Origin: JAHEEL01 sp963715255 | GTDB lineage: Bacteria > Actinomycetota > Acidimicrobiia > Spongiisociales > UBA5794 | Assembly (NCBI GenBank): GCA_963715255.1 | Contig: CAVQRN010000013.1 | Location: 101,613-165,612, forward strand | DNA length: 64,000 nucleotides | Direction: 5' to 3' | Part shown: positions 9,213-17,391 of the stretch, in pieces | How the letters are laid out: each line of letters begins with the position of its first letter | Numbering within the stretch: position 1 is the first letter of the stretch | Position numbers and translations under genes: made by a program | Notes under the pieces: generated by a model | The model's database searches: none | Told to the model about the DNA's origin: nothing | The model's input: only the letters and a program-made list of their open reading frames with translations

Positions 9213-9218
9213 TACGCT
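9213..9218 (+). promoter_or_regulatory. -10 box for the receiver-domain gene
   Basis: TACGCT ends 8 nt before the ATG at 9227, consistent with a leaderless message. No Shine-Dalgarno sequence is visible in the short space between. Confidence 0.4.
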
Positions 9219-9226
9219 TGCTACCC

Positions 9227-9583
9227 ATGCCACGCGTACTGGTTGTTGCCGACGATCCCTGGGTGCGGAACCAGGTTCACGCCGCTCTGAGCGTCGGTGC
9301 AAACGAATTGATCGATCACGATGATCCCGCCACTGCTGCGGCCACAGCGAACGACGAGTCCGTCGACGTGGCGATCGTGGACCTCCAGGTCGCTTCCATG
9401 GGAGGCATGGCCGTAACGCGTGCCATCCGTGACCGGGAACATCCCGTCCCGGTCATCATCCTCCTCGATCGAGATGCGGACACGTTCCTCGCCGGTCGGT
9501 CTGGAGCCAACGCGTGGGTCACGAAGCCGTTCACGGCGTCGTCGCTCAGGAGCGCAGTTGCCGACGTCACCGGAGCGACGTGA
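9227..9583 (+). CDS. Stand-alone response regulator receiver domain
   Basis: 118 residues, one CheY-like domain with no output domain. The acidic pair ADD is at residues 8-10, the phosphoacceptor Asp lies in AIVDLQV near residue 53, and the conserved Lys is in VTKPF. The usual Thr/Ser of the switch position is replaced: the strand reads PVIILLDRD. Phosphorylation may therefore signal differently or the domain may be a pseudo-receiver. The nearest histidine kinase (15384-16670) is 6 kb away and unlinked. Confidence 0.85.
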   Translation: MPRVLVVADDPWVRNQVHAALSVGANELIDHDDPATAAATANDESVDVAIVDLQVASMGGMAVTRAIRDREHPVPVIILLDRDADTFLAGRSGANAWVTKPFTASSLRSAVADVTGAT

Positions 9584-9629
9584 CGGAGCGTTCGGAACTC
9601 CCGAGATCCAACTTGACTGGACTTCGACC

Positions 9630-10877
9630 GTGACATCCGAGCAGTTGATCTACATCGGCATCCTCGCCGTCTGCACGATTTCATCCGGCTTCTTCTCCGG
9701 CTCCGAAACGGCTCTCATAGGAATATCGAAGGAGCGCGTGCATCAACTCGCTGCGGAGAGCAAGGCCGGTCGGCGCATCGAGCAGCTCCTCACCAACCCG
9801 GAGCGCACACTCTCGACGCTGCTGGTCGCCAACAACATCGTCAACGTCCTCGCTGCCGCGGTCGCCACAACACTCTTCATCGGACTGGTCGGAGAGACAT
9901 GGGGGCCGTGGCTCGCAACGGCAGCCGTCACGGCGGTGATCCTCGTGTTCGGAGAGATAACGCCGAAGACTCTTGCCAATCGATATCCGGAGCGTTTCTC
10001 TCTCGCGGTTGCTCCAGCGATCTGGCAGTTGTCGCGAGTCCTTGCCCCACTGGCGTCGTTCTTCGGTGCTATCACACGTGGCATTCTGCGACTCCTCCGC
10101 ATCCCGGTGCGCGGCGGCGGGGACATCGTCACCGACGCCGACATTCGGGCGCTTGCTGAGCTCGGCCACCGCGCTGGCCAAATCGAAGGGGTCGAACGAG
10201 AGATCATCGACGCTCTCTTCGACCTTGCCGACCGTCCGATACGAGACGTGATGACCCCGCGCGTCGACATCGTCACGTTGACCGTCCCGGTGTCGATGGA
10301 CGAGGTGAGAGGGGCCGTCGCGGCGACCGGCCACTCCCGATATCCGGTGACCCGCGGCGATCTCGACGACCTCGTCGGAATCCTCTTCGTCAAGGACCTT
10401 CTCCAGCGCACGGAGGAGACCTCACCCGACCACATCGTTGAGCTCCTCCGTCACCCGCTCTTCATCCCGGAGACCGCCACGATCCTCGGCGCCTTGACCG
10501 ACATGCGAGAACGCAAGTTCACTCTCGCATGCGTCGTCGACGAACACGGAGGCATCGAAGGTGTCGTTACCGCCAAGGATCTTCTCGCTGAACTCGTCGG
10601 GGAGCTCCAAGACGAGTACGACCCGGGCCTCCCTTCCATGGTCCGTATCGGTCCGATGCATTGGGTCGCCGACGGTCGACTTCCGATCGAGGATCTCGCG
10701 AACGAGATCGACCGACCGCTGCCCGAGGGGCCGTACAGCACCATTGCCGGCTTCTTCATGACCATCGCAGGGCACGTGCCTCACGAAGGCGACGCGGTTC
10801 GCCTCGACGGGCTTCAGCTCACAGTGCTCGAGATGGACCGGAATCGGATCGACCGAATCGACATCTCCATCATCTGA
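9630..10877 (+). CDS. CNNM/CorC (HlyC-type) CBS-domain membrane protein
   Basis: 415 residues from the GTG at 9630-9632; an in-frame extension upstream would overlap the receiver gene. A DUF21/CNNM membrane domain spans ~1-150 (SGFFSGSETALIGISKERV, a clear family mark), followed by two CBS domains (DVMTPRVDIVTL, then FTLACVVDEHGGIEGVVTAKD) and a C-terminal CorC_HlyC domain. Members are linked to Mg2+/Co2+ export or membrane ion homeostasis; the name hemolysin is historical. Confidence 0.92.
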   Translation: MTSEQLIYIGILAVCTISSGFFSGSETALIGISKERVHQLAAESKAGRRIEQLLTNPERTLSTLLVANNIVNVLAAAVATTLFIGLVGETWGPWLATAAVTAVILVFGEITPKTLANRYPERFSLAVAPAIWQLSRVLAPLASFFGAITRGILRLLRIPVRGGGDIVTDADIRALAELGHRAGQIEGVEREIIDALFDLADRPIRDVMTPRVDIVTLTVPVSMDEVRGAVAATGHSRYPVTRGDLDDLVGILFVKDLLQRTEETSPDHIVELLRHPLFIPETATILGALTDMRERKFTLACVVDEHGGIEGVVTAKDLLAELVGELQDEYDPGLPSMVRIGPMHWVADGRLPIEDLANEIDRPLPEGPYSTIAGFFMTIAGHVPHEGDAVRLDGLQLTVLEMDRNRIDRIDISII

Positions 10878-10924
10878 GCGAGGGCCAAGCGCCAGGACGA
10901 GAACCGGGGTACAATCCCCGCATT

Positions 10925-10998
10925 CGGGACGTAGCGCAGCTTGGTAGCGCGCATCGTTCGGGACGATGAGGTCGCCGGTTCAAATCCGGCCGTCCCGA
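10925..10998 (+). tRNA. tRNA-Pro (CGG)
   Basis: Full cloverleaf. The 7-bp acceptor stem CGGGACG/CGTCCCG is perfect, the D-stem is GCGC/GCGC, the anticodon stem is CATCG/CGATG around loop TTCGGGA (anticodon CGG), and the T-arm is GCCGG-TTCAAAT-CCGGC. The discriminator base is A. CCA is not encoded. Confidence 0.97.
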
Positions 10999-11006
10999 CT
11001 CATCGG

Positions 11007-11029
11007 AACCCCGCCCTAGCGGCGGGGTT
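11007..11029 (+). terminator. Intrinsic terminator after tRNA-Pro
   Basis: A 9-bp perfect stem (aaccccgcc / ggcggggtt) with a 5-nt loop, followed by a short T run, starts 9 nt past the tRNA. It also lies just beyond the asd stop on the other strand. Confidence 0.75.
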
Positions 11030-11032
11030 TCG

Positions 11033-12067
11033 TCATTTCCGGTCGAGGAGGAGCTCGGCGAGTTGGACGGCATTCAAAGCTGCACCCTTGCGCAGATTGT
11101 CGCCGACAACCCAGAGACTGATGCCACCACTCTCACCAACGGTCCCGCGAACGCGGCCGATGAGCACGTCATCGATCCCCGCGGAGTCCAGCGGTGTAGG
11201 GACGTGATCGTCCGACCAGAGCTGTGCGCCGGGAGCGCTCACAAGCACGTCCTGTGCCTCTTCGAGCGAGAGCGGCCGGTCGAAGAACATCGTCGCAGCG
11301 ATGCCATGGCCAACCACGGTGGGAACCCGAACGCACGTGGGCTCAACCCGGATCGCAGGAGCCTCGAGGATCTTCCTCGTCTCGTAGACAAGCTTCCACT
11401 CCTCGTCGGTGTAGCCCTGCTCGGTGATCGCCCCGGCCATCGGAAGCACGTTGTACCCGATCGGCCGCTGGTACAGCGTTCCCCCAGGATCCTCCCAGCC
11501 GCCGTGACGGAGTGAGCTCCGATCCCGACCGAACCACTCGTTCTCGTGTTCGAGGGTTGCGATGCCCTGCTGGCCCGATCCGGAGGTCGCCTGGTACGAC
11601 ATCGCGACCATACGATCGATGCCTGCCACCCGGTGCAGAGGTCCGGCGGCCATCATCAGCGCCATCGTGGTGCAGTTGGGGTTCGCAACAATCCCCTGAT
11701 TGTGTTCGATGGCATCGTCGTTGACCTGGGCCACGACGAGCGGCACGTCGGGGTCCATCCGAAATGCCGAGGAGTTGTCGATCACGGTCGCACCTGCGGC
11801 AGCGAATCGAGGTGCGTGTTCCTTGGAACGGCTGCCGCCCGCTGAGAAGAGAGCGACGTCGATCCCTGAAGGATCGGCCTCGTCCAGGTCCTCAACCGTG
11901 ATCGAACCCCACGGGGTCTCGACAACAGTCCCAGCTGATCGTGCGGAGGCGAGCAAACGGAGACGCTCGACGGGGTAGTCGCGTTCGGCGAGGATGGCTT
12001 GCATCGTTCGCCCGACCACGCCGGTGGCTCCAACAACGGCAACCGAGGGGTTGGCGAACCTCTTCAT
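11033..12067 (-). CDS. asd: Aspartate-semialdehyde dehydrogenase
   Basis: 344 residues, the usual length. The NADP-binding segment is VAVVGATGVVGRTM, the catalytic Cys132 lies in NPNCTTMAL, and the substrate segment QATSGSGQQG is present. It reduces aspartyl phosphate to aspartate semialdehyde, the branch point to lysine/diaminopimelate, threonine and methionine. Its ATG overlaps the lysC stop (ATGA), so lysC-asd form one unit; thrB (44600) and metH (52119) of the same pathway are elsewhere in the window. Confidence 0.96.
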   Translation of the reverse strand: MKRFANPSVAVVGATGVVGRTMQAILAERDYPVERLRLLASARSAGTVVETPWGSITVEDLDEADPSGIDVALFSAGGSRSKEHAPRFAAAGATVIDNSSAFRMDPDVPLVVAQVNDDAIEHNQGIVANPNCTTMALMMAAGPLHRVAGIDRMVAMSYQATSGSGQQGIATLEHENEWFGRDRSSLRHGGWEDPGGTLYQRPIGYNVLPMAGAITEQGYTDEEWKLVYETRKILEAPAIRVEPTCVRVPTVVGHGIAATMFFDRPLSLEEAQDVLVSAPGAQLWSDDHVPTPLDSAGIDDVLIGRVRGTVGESGGISLWVVGDNLRKGAALNAVQLAELLLDRK

Positions 12068-13278
12068 GATTCCTCTCCAATGAGACCTCGGTGAAGCGCT
12101 TCTATCGCTGTTTGTGTGTCCTCACCGTGGACAACGCAACTGATGCGAATGGTCGACGTTGAGATCATCTCAATGTTGACGCCCTCGTCGGACAGTATGC
12201 GGAACATCGTGGCTGCCACACCGGACTCGGACTTCATACCCGCACCGACGACCGTGATCTTCGAGATGTCCGTATCGACATCGACTCCAATAGCACCGAT
12301 CTCGCTTGCGACCCGCTCGGCGACCTCAGCGGCCAGGGCCGCCGACGTGGCCGGGACGGTGAATGAGATATCGGTAACGCCACGGCTCGAGACGTTCTGA
12401 ACGATCATGTCGACGTTGACTCCGGCGGCTGCCATCGACTCGAAGACGGCCGCCGCGATCCCGGGTTGGTCGGGGACGCCGTGGACCGTCAGTTTCGCCC
12501 CGGAGTCGTCGTGAGCGATCCCTCGGATAATCGGTTCTTCCATCGTCTCCTCCTTGACCCACGTTCCTTCCCCGTCGTGGAACGACGACCGGACGTGGAT
12601 GGGAATGTTGTAGCGGATACCGAATTCAACGCTTCTCGGCATGAGAACGCCTGCACCGGAATTTGCGAGTTCGAGCATCTCCTCGAAGGTCACCTCATCG
12701 AGTTTCCTCGCGGACGGCACGACCCTGGGATCGGCGGTGAAGACGCCGTCGACGTCCGTGTAGATCTCGCAAAGGTCGGCGCCGAGCGATGCGGCCAATG
12801 CAACGGCGGTGGCATCCGACCCGCCGCGGCCAAGTGTTGTCACGTCCTTGGAGTCGGGGCTAACGCCCTGGAATCCGGCGACGATCGCTACCTTGCCCTC
12901 ATCCAGACTCTCTTGAACCCGGAACGCCCGGATGTCGACGATCTCGGCCCGGCCGTGTTCAGCGGTGGTCAAGATCCCGGCCTGGGATCCCGTGAAGCTG
13001 ACCGCGGGCACGTCGTGCGCCTCGATCGCCATTGCGACGAGTGACATCGAGATTCGCTCGCCGGCGGTGAGGAGCATGTCCATCTCGCGCGGATGGGGGT
13101 GCTCGGAGATCTGGTGGGCAAGATCCACCAATTCGTCGGTGGACTTGCCCATCGCTGAGACGACGACCACGACGTCGTTGCCGTCCCGATGGGTCTCGAC
13201 GACTCGTCGAGCGACTCTGCGGATCCGGTCTGCGTCGGCGAGCGATGTGCCCCCGAATTTCTGAACTACCAATGGCAT
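12064..13278 (-). CDS. lysC: Aspartate kinase
   Basis: 404 residues from the ATG giving MPLVVQKFGGTSLAD; an in-frame extension upstream only runs through the repeat at 13335-13481. Kinase motifs KFGGTS, TLGRGGSDATAVALAA and IYTDVDGVFTADPR are intact, and two ACT domains follow (from about residue 265), typical of feedback-inhibited class II aspartokinases. An internal start for a separate beta subunit, known in some actinobacteria, cannot be judged here. A TACACT box ends 9 nt before the start. Confidence 0.96.
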   Translation of the reverse strand: MPLVVQKFGGTSLADADRIRRVARRVVETHRDGNDVVVVVSAMGKSTDELVDLAHQISEHPHPREMDMLLTAGERISMSLVAMAIEAHDVPAVSFTGSQAGILTTAEHGRAEIVDIRAFRVQESLDEGKVAIVAGFQGVSPDSKDVTTLGRGGSDATAVALAASLGADLCEIYTDVDGVFTADPRVVPSARKLDEVTFEEMLELANSGAGVLMPRSVEFGIRYNIPIHVRSSFHDGEGTWVKEETMEEPIIRGIAHDDSGAKLTVHGVPDQPGIAAAVFESMAAAGVNVDMIVQNVSSRGVTDISFTVPATSAALAAEVAERVASEIGAIGVDVDTDISKITVVGAGMKSESGVAATMFRILSDEGVNIEMISTSTIRISCVVHGEDTQTAIEALHRGLIGEES

Positions 13279-13334
13279 GATCCGGGGAGTGTAGGAGGCG
13301 TCCTCCGGTGTGCCGCCATTGGAGGCCGTCGCAT

Positions 13335-13481
13335 CGTTCCGCGGGCCCACGGCGCCGCCCCCGCGGACAGCAACCCTGGGTACGCATCCCCGTATGCGCG
13401 GCTGGGGGCCCGCGGTTCGCGGGCGCCCCCGTTCCGCGGGCCCACAGCGCCGCCGGCGGGGACAGCAACCCTGGGTATGCA
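13335..13481. repeat. Two direct copies of a ~52-bp GC-rich repeat
   Basis: Copies at 13335-13386 and 13430-13481, 95 bp apart, share cgttccgcgggcccac and gacagcaaccctgggta almost base for base. The spacer holds a hairpin (gcccgcg/cgcgggc). The same unit recurs in reverse orientation at 43399-43450, with an extra inverted end to 43512. It sits between the divergent lysC and cyclophilin genes and codes for nothing recognisable. Confidence 0.85.
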
Positions 13482-13509
13482 GCGTGGGAGTCGTAGGAGG
13501 GGGTCGGCG

Positions 13510-13515
13510 TAGGCT
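13510..13515 (+). promoter_or_regulatory. Leaderless -10 box for the cyclophilin gene
   Basis: TAGGCT ends 7 nt before the ATG at 13523; no ribosome site precedes the start. Confidence 0.45.
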
Positions 13516-13522
13516 TCTGGCG

Positions 13523-14239
13523 ATGAGGCGTCTCCCCATCATCATCGCGGCCGTCGTCGCGACACTCCTCCTCGCCGCATGCGGCGGCACCGATTCGACC
13601 GCCACCACCACGCGTCCCGAGGTCCCCCTCAATATCGTCCCCAGCAACTACGCCCAGTTCCGGGGACAGCCGACCGCGTGCAGCGCCGTTGCCCCGGCAC
13701 CGCTCTCCCCGATGGAGTTCGACGCACCGGCCGACATGGCGCTCGACCCATCCACAGCCATCCGCGCCACGATGTCGACCTCGTGCGGCGATCTCGAAAT
13801 CGAACTCGACCCGGGGATCGCGCCCGAGACCGTGAACTCCTTCGTATTCCTCTCCACGGAGGGTTACTTCGACGGCACCGCATTGCACCGCGTCATCCCC
13901 GGTTTCGTTGCCCAAGGTGGCGACCAGACGGCAACCGGAACCGGCGGGCCCGGCTACACGATCCCCGACGAGTTCCCTTCGCCAGGCATGGGCTACGAGC
14001 GCGGAACCCTCGCGATGGCGAACGCCGGTCCGGGTACGACCGGGAGCCAGTTCTTCATCGTGGTCGAAGACACCGGATTGCCCCCGCAGTTCACGATCTT
14101 CGGTCGCGTGGTCGATGGCTTCGACGTCCTCGACCGTCTCCAGGAAGTCCCGCTCGGTATGGCGCCGGGGAGCCCCGATCCGACCGCCAGCACACCCCTC
14201 GAGACGATCTACGTCAACACCGTCACCATCGACAGGTGA
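13523..14239 (+). CDS. Lipoprotein cyclophilin-type peptidyl-prolyl isomerase
   Basis: 238 residues. The N terminus is a lipoprotein signal (MRRLPIIIAAVVATLLLAAC, lipobox LAAC), then a Thr-rich spacer. A cyclophilin domain fills ~75-238: TALHRVIPGFVAQGGD, the Gln/Phe site GSQFFIVVED and a FTIFGRVVDG end. It should be anchored outside the membrane and assist folding of exported proteins. Two Cys (PTACSAV and TSCGDL) could form a disulfide outside the cell; this is inference. Confidence 0.93.
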   Translation: MRRLPIIIAAVVATLLLAACGGTDSTATTTRPEVPLNIVPSNYAQFRGQPTACSAVAPAPLSPMEFDAPADMALDPSTAIRATMSTSCGDLEIELDPGIAPETVNSFVFLSTEGYFDGTALHRVIPGFVAQGGDQTATGTGGPGYTIPDEFPSPGMGYERGTLAMANAGPGTTGSQFFIVVEDTGLPPQFTIFGRVVDGFDVLDRLQEVPLGMAPGSPDPTASTPLETIYVNTVTIDR

Positions 14240-14304
14240 CACAAACGTCTGAAGACCGACGCACCGTCGTGTTGACCTCGGATTCGATCGGTGAGCAGGT
14301 CCGG

Positions 14305-14310
14305 TAGCCT
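14305..14310 (+). promoter_or_regulatory. Leaderless -10 box for the 54-residue membrane protein
   Basis: TAGCCT ends 7 nt before the ATG at 14318. Confidence 0.42.
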
Positions 14311-14317
14311 TGCGATC

Positions 14318-14482
14318 ATGGCAACCGACAAGCGAGACCGTCAGCGAGCGAACCGGGCTGAGAAGCAAGCCGCCGAGAACAAGATCAAACGACGTCAGCA
14401 CGTCTTCTCTCTCGTCAAGCGATACGCGGGATACGCCGTGTTCATCGTCGTTGCGCTCCTCATCATCGCGTTCTTGACCTGA
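14318..14482 (+). CDS. Small single-pass membrane protein, function unknown
   Basis: 54 residues: a strongly basic, charged N-terminal half (MATDKRDRQRANRAEKQ, likely helical) and one hydrophobic C-terminal segment (~34-53) ending in LIIAFLT. The start is supported by the -10 box 7 nt upstream; a longer in-frame version would include that promoter. It lies 4 nt before the PHP gene and is probably cotranscribed with it. I do not recognise the family. Confidence 0.65.
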   Translation: MATDKRDRQRANRAEKQAAENKIKRRQHVFSLVKRYAGYAVFIVVALLIIAFLT

Positions 14483-14486
14483 CGTC

Positions 14487-15325
14487 GTGGCGGTCGACCT
14501 TCATCTGCATTCGTCCGCGTCCGACGGGACCGATGCACCGGAGATCGTCGTACGCAAGGCAGCCTCCATCTCGCTAGCGGCGATCGCTCTCACCGATCAC
14601 GACACCCTGTCCGGGATCCCGGAAGCGCAAGCCGCCGCCCGCGACCTTCCCATCGAAGTCATCCCCGGCGTCGAACTCTCCGTCGATCACGGCGGCGTGA
14701 AGATCCACATGCTCGCCTACTTCATCGATCCGGGGCCGGGGCCGCTCCAGGATCGTCTTGAGGCCCTCCGGGTCGGGCGCGGTGTGAGGAATCACAAGAT
14801 CGTCGAGCGACTCAACCGTCTCGGCTACGGGATCACGATGGAGGACGTGCTCCGGCATGCTGCCGGCGAAACCGTTGGCCGGCCGCACATCGCCGATGCT
14901 CTCGTCACGGCGGGGGCGGTCGGCGATCGCTCTCAGGCCTTCCGTGACCTGCTCGGCGACGGTGGCCCGGCGTACGTCGGACGTGATCGCCTCACCGCAA
15001 TTGAGGCCATCACCTTCACAACCGAGTCCGGGGGTGTGACTTCGATCGCGCACCCCTGACGATCGATCCGGGTGACTCCACGCTGCGCTCCGTCTTCGAG
15101 GATCTTCGCGACGCCGGACTCGGTGGTATCGAGGCGTACTACTCGGAGCACCCGCCGCACATCCGCACCCAACTTGCACGCGTTGCCGCTGATCTCGGTC
15201 TCGTGGCAACCGGGGGCTCCGATTGTCACGGATCCGGGAAGCCGGGTCTCGAGATCGGTACCGGCCGTGGCGACCTCCTCGTCCCCGACTCGGCGCTCGA
15301 AGAACTCCGCGCTCGGAGGCCATAA
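14487..15325 (+). CDS. PHP-domain phosphoesterase (frameshifted in this assembly)
   Basis: The GTG-initiated frame gives VDLHLHSSASDGTDAP and ALTDHDTLSGI, the metal-binding HxH and DHD motifs of PHP proteins, and runs to IAHP before a TGA. Homology resumes one frame over from 15059: LGGIEAYYSEHPP and ATGGSDCHGSGKPG, the terminal DCH motif. One missing C in the run at 15053-15056 (giving HPLTIDPGD) explains the break. Relatives hydrolyse 3',5'-nucleotide bisphosphate or short RNAs (RNase AM/TrpH group). The TGA was considered as selenocysteine but the continuation is out of frame. Confidence 0.87.
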
Positions 15326-15383
15326 CAGGTCAACAACACGCATTCTGCGACCGATATACCCAGCAGAGCACGAAAGGGTTCTG

Positions 15384-16670
15384 GTGATTCAACACCTGTC
15401 GGCCGGTCGAGCGCCGATCGAGTATCAGGCGATTCGCGTTGCCTTCCATGGGATTCGCGCCGTCACGGCCGCAGTCATCGGCATCGTCGCTGTGGCCTTC
15501 GCCGCATTCGACTCCGCGACGTACACGATCCCATACGCCATTGGCGCGGGCATCGTCCTCGCCGATGCTCTCTATCGGCAAACTCGGGGAGACTCTGCCG
15601 GTCCGCCGCTCCTCATCGACTTCACCGTCATCGGCTCCGCGATGGTCATCGGGGGGGCATCCTCATCCGTGGAGGTCGCCGCACTCGCCTACAGCATCGC
15701 TGCGATCGCTCTGCTCCTCCCCGCCCGCCAGACGGGGCTCTTGATGGTCTACGCACTCGGGTGGGCGGCGGCAGTCCTAGCCATGGGCGGATCGGGTCTC
15801 CTGCCCGCCACGGGTCGCGGCGCCTTCGACGCCTTCGTGACGATCGTGCTGCTCGTCGACGTCGCGGCGCTCATGTCAGGAGCCACCCGCCATCTGCTGC
15901 AGGCACAGGATCGCCAGCAGAAACTCCTCGAGCAGGAACGACGGAGCGTCGAGGTCAAGAACGAATTCGTTTCCATGGTGTCTCACGAACTCCGCACGCC
16001 AATCACCGGCATCTCGGGCTTTTCCGAGACGTTGCGCGAGCACTGGCGTGACCTACCGCCGTCGGAGGTAGACGAATTCCTCACCATCCTGCGTGGTGAG
16101 TCCGACCACCTCGCGAATCTCGTCGAGGACATCCTTGTCATCCCCCGCCTCGACGCAGGACAGCTGCGGTTCCATCTCGAACCGGTTGGTGTCTTCGAGA
16201 TTGCCGAGTCGGTCACCGAGATGGTCCTCGACCCCTCTATTCCGGCGGAGATCGACGTGCCGGTCTATGTGAAGGTGTGGTCGGACCCCGTGCGACTCCG
16301 GCAGATCCTCCGAAATCTCGTGGAAAACGCCCGCAAGTACGGGGGCAACGAGATCTACATCTCCGGTGAGGAGCGTCGCGAGGGGACCTACACCGTGATC
16401 GTCGCCGACAACGGCTCCGGCATCGCCGAAGCCGACCGGCAGCGCATCTTCGAACACTTCGAGCAACTGTCCAAGGGCGACGCCAGGCTCGAGCAGGGCG
16501 TCGGGCTTGGCCTCCCGATCGCACGCAAGCTGGCGCGAGCCATGGGAGGGGACCTCTGGTACGAGGATCGTTTCCCCGTCGGAGCCGCCTTCTGCTTCGA
16601 TGTGGACATCGTGAAGGAGGCGGAGGAGTTGTCCGATTCTCTCGAGGTCGAGGTTGGCGCAGGCCGGTAA
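15384..16670 (+). CDS. Membrane sensor histidine kinase
   Basis: 428 residues from the GTG at 15384, preceded by AAAGGG. Five or six membrane segments occupy ~15-165 with no evident extracytoplasmic domain. A short coiled stretch leads to the HisKA motif SHELRTPITG (His near residue 201), then the N-box RNLVENARKYG, G1 ADNGSGI and G2 GVGLGLPIARKLA of the ATPase domain. It should autophosphorylate and signal to a response regulator, but no regulator is adjacent. The sensed signal is unknown and may be membrane-derived. Confidence 0.92.
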   Translation: MIQHLSAGRAPIEYQAIRVAFHGIRAVTAAVIGIVAVAFAAFDSATYTIPYAIGAGIVLADALYRQTRGDSAGPPLLIDFTVIGSAMVIGGASSSVEVAALAYSIAAIALLLPARQTGLLMVYALGWAAAVLAMGGSGLLPATGRGAFDAFVTIVLLVDVAALMSGATRHLLQAQDRQQKLLEQERRSVEVKNEFVSMVSHELRTPITGISGFSETLREHWRDLPPSEVDEFLTILRGESDHLANLVEDILVIPRLDAGQLRFHLEPVGVFEIAESVTEMVLDPSIPAEIDVPVYVKVWSDPVRLRQILRNLVENARKYGGNEIYISGEERREGTYTVIVADNGSGIAEADRQRIFEHFEQLSKGDARLEQGVGLGLPIARKLARAMGGDLWYEDRFPVGAAFCFDVDIVKEAEELSDSLEVEVGAGR

Positions 16671-16673
16671 CCT
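16668..16673 (+). promoter_or_regulatory. -10 box for the epimerase gene, overlapping the kinase stop
   Basis: TAACCT includes the TAA stop of the histidine kinase and ends 6 nt before the ATG at 16680, so the epimerase gene may have its own leaderless transcript. Confidence 0.38.
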
Positions 16674-16679
16674 CACCGG

Positions 16680-17087
16680 ATGCTCCCGTACAACATCGAT
16701 CACGTGGCTATCGCGGTTCACGATCTCGACGCAACGCTCGCGAACATGAAAGCGCAATACGGAGCCGAGCCGGTGTCCCGCGAGGTCGTCGAGTCCCAGG
16801 GCGTCGAGGAGGCGATGGTTCCGATCGGCGGTTCGTACGTCCAGGTTCTCCAGCCCCTGACCTCCGAGTCTCCGGTCGGACGTTTCCTGACCAAACGCGG
16901 TGAGGGCCTGCACCATGTTGCATTTGCCGTACCGGACATCGATGCCGCTCTCGATCACCTGGAATCCACCGGTACTCGCTTGATCGACACGAAGGCCCGG
17001 CTCGGCGGAGGCGGTCACCGCGTCGCATTCGTTCATCCCTCCGCGTTCGCCGGTACCCTTGTCGAACTCGTTGAAGGAGCCACGTGA
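16680..17087 (+). CDS. mce: Methylmalonyl-CoA epimerase
   Basis: 135 residues of the vicinal oxygen chelate fold: NIDHVAIAVHDLDAT at the start, then GLHHVAFAVPDIDAAL, with metal ligands His8, His79-type and a terminal Glu in TLVELVEG. It interconverts the (R) and (S) forms of methylmalonyl-CoA in propionate and branched-chain/odd-chain degradation. The thiolase downstream fits acyl-CoA metabolism. Its stop overlaps the next start (GTGA). Confidence 0.93.
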   Translation: MLPYNIDHVAIAVHDLDATLANMKAQYGAEPVSREVVESQGVEEAMVPIGGSYVQVLQPLTSESPVGRFLTKRGEGLHHVAFAVPDIDAALDHLESTGTRLIDTKARLGGGGHRVAFVHPSAFAGTLVELVEGAT

Positions 17088-17317
17088 CCAGGATTACTTC
17101 CATCAAGGGAGGCGCTGACCCATGCGTGGCGGCGGCCATCGCTGCCACGGTCGCTCATCTCGAGGATGCCGACGCCGAGACAAGGGCAACCCGCCCTCCG
17201 GTTCCGAGGCCCAGCCACTGGGTGCAGTCGAACCGGCCGCGGGAGAGTCCGACCCCCCTCCCGTCGCACCTCTACGACGCAGCGCCGTGGTCCGATCTCG
17301 GAGACGCCACCGAGTAG
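17084..17317 (+). CDS. Small protein resembling an acyl-CoA carboxylase epsilon subunit
   Basis: 77 residues, GTG start overlapping the mce stop (GTGA), hence translationally coupled. The N-terminal third is a helix-like Ala-rich stretch (DPCVAAAIAATVAHLED), followed by a Pro-rich tail with Trp (RPSHWVQSNRP). This layout resembles the short epsilon subunits of actinobacterial acyl-CoA carboxylases, and the coupling to methylmalonyl-CoA epimerase suits a propionyl-CoA carboxylase partner. Similarity is weak and no other carboxylase subunit is present here, so the call is tentative. Confidence 0.5.
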   Translation: MTRITSIKGGADPCVAAAIAATVAHLEDADAETRATRPPVPRPSHWVQSNRPRESPTPLPSHLYDAAPWSDLGDATE

Positions 17318-17391
17318 TGCTCTCCGAACGACCAGGAATCGGCCCTGATCGCTCCGGGTAGCATCGTGGTGAACGCCACGAAAGGGCTGCA

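Noticed and set aside
12959..14401. Open frame of 480 codons on the minus strand
   Set aside because: Crosses lysC out of frame, the repeat and the antisense of the cyclophilin gene; no coherent protein.
15057..15059. TGA in the PHP gene as a selenocysteine codon, given selA-selB nearby
   Set aside because: Homology continues in another frame, so a missing C explains the stop; no SECIS-like hairpin follows in frame.
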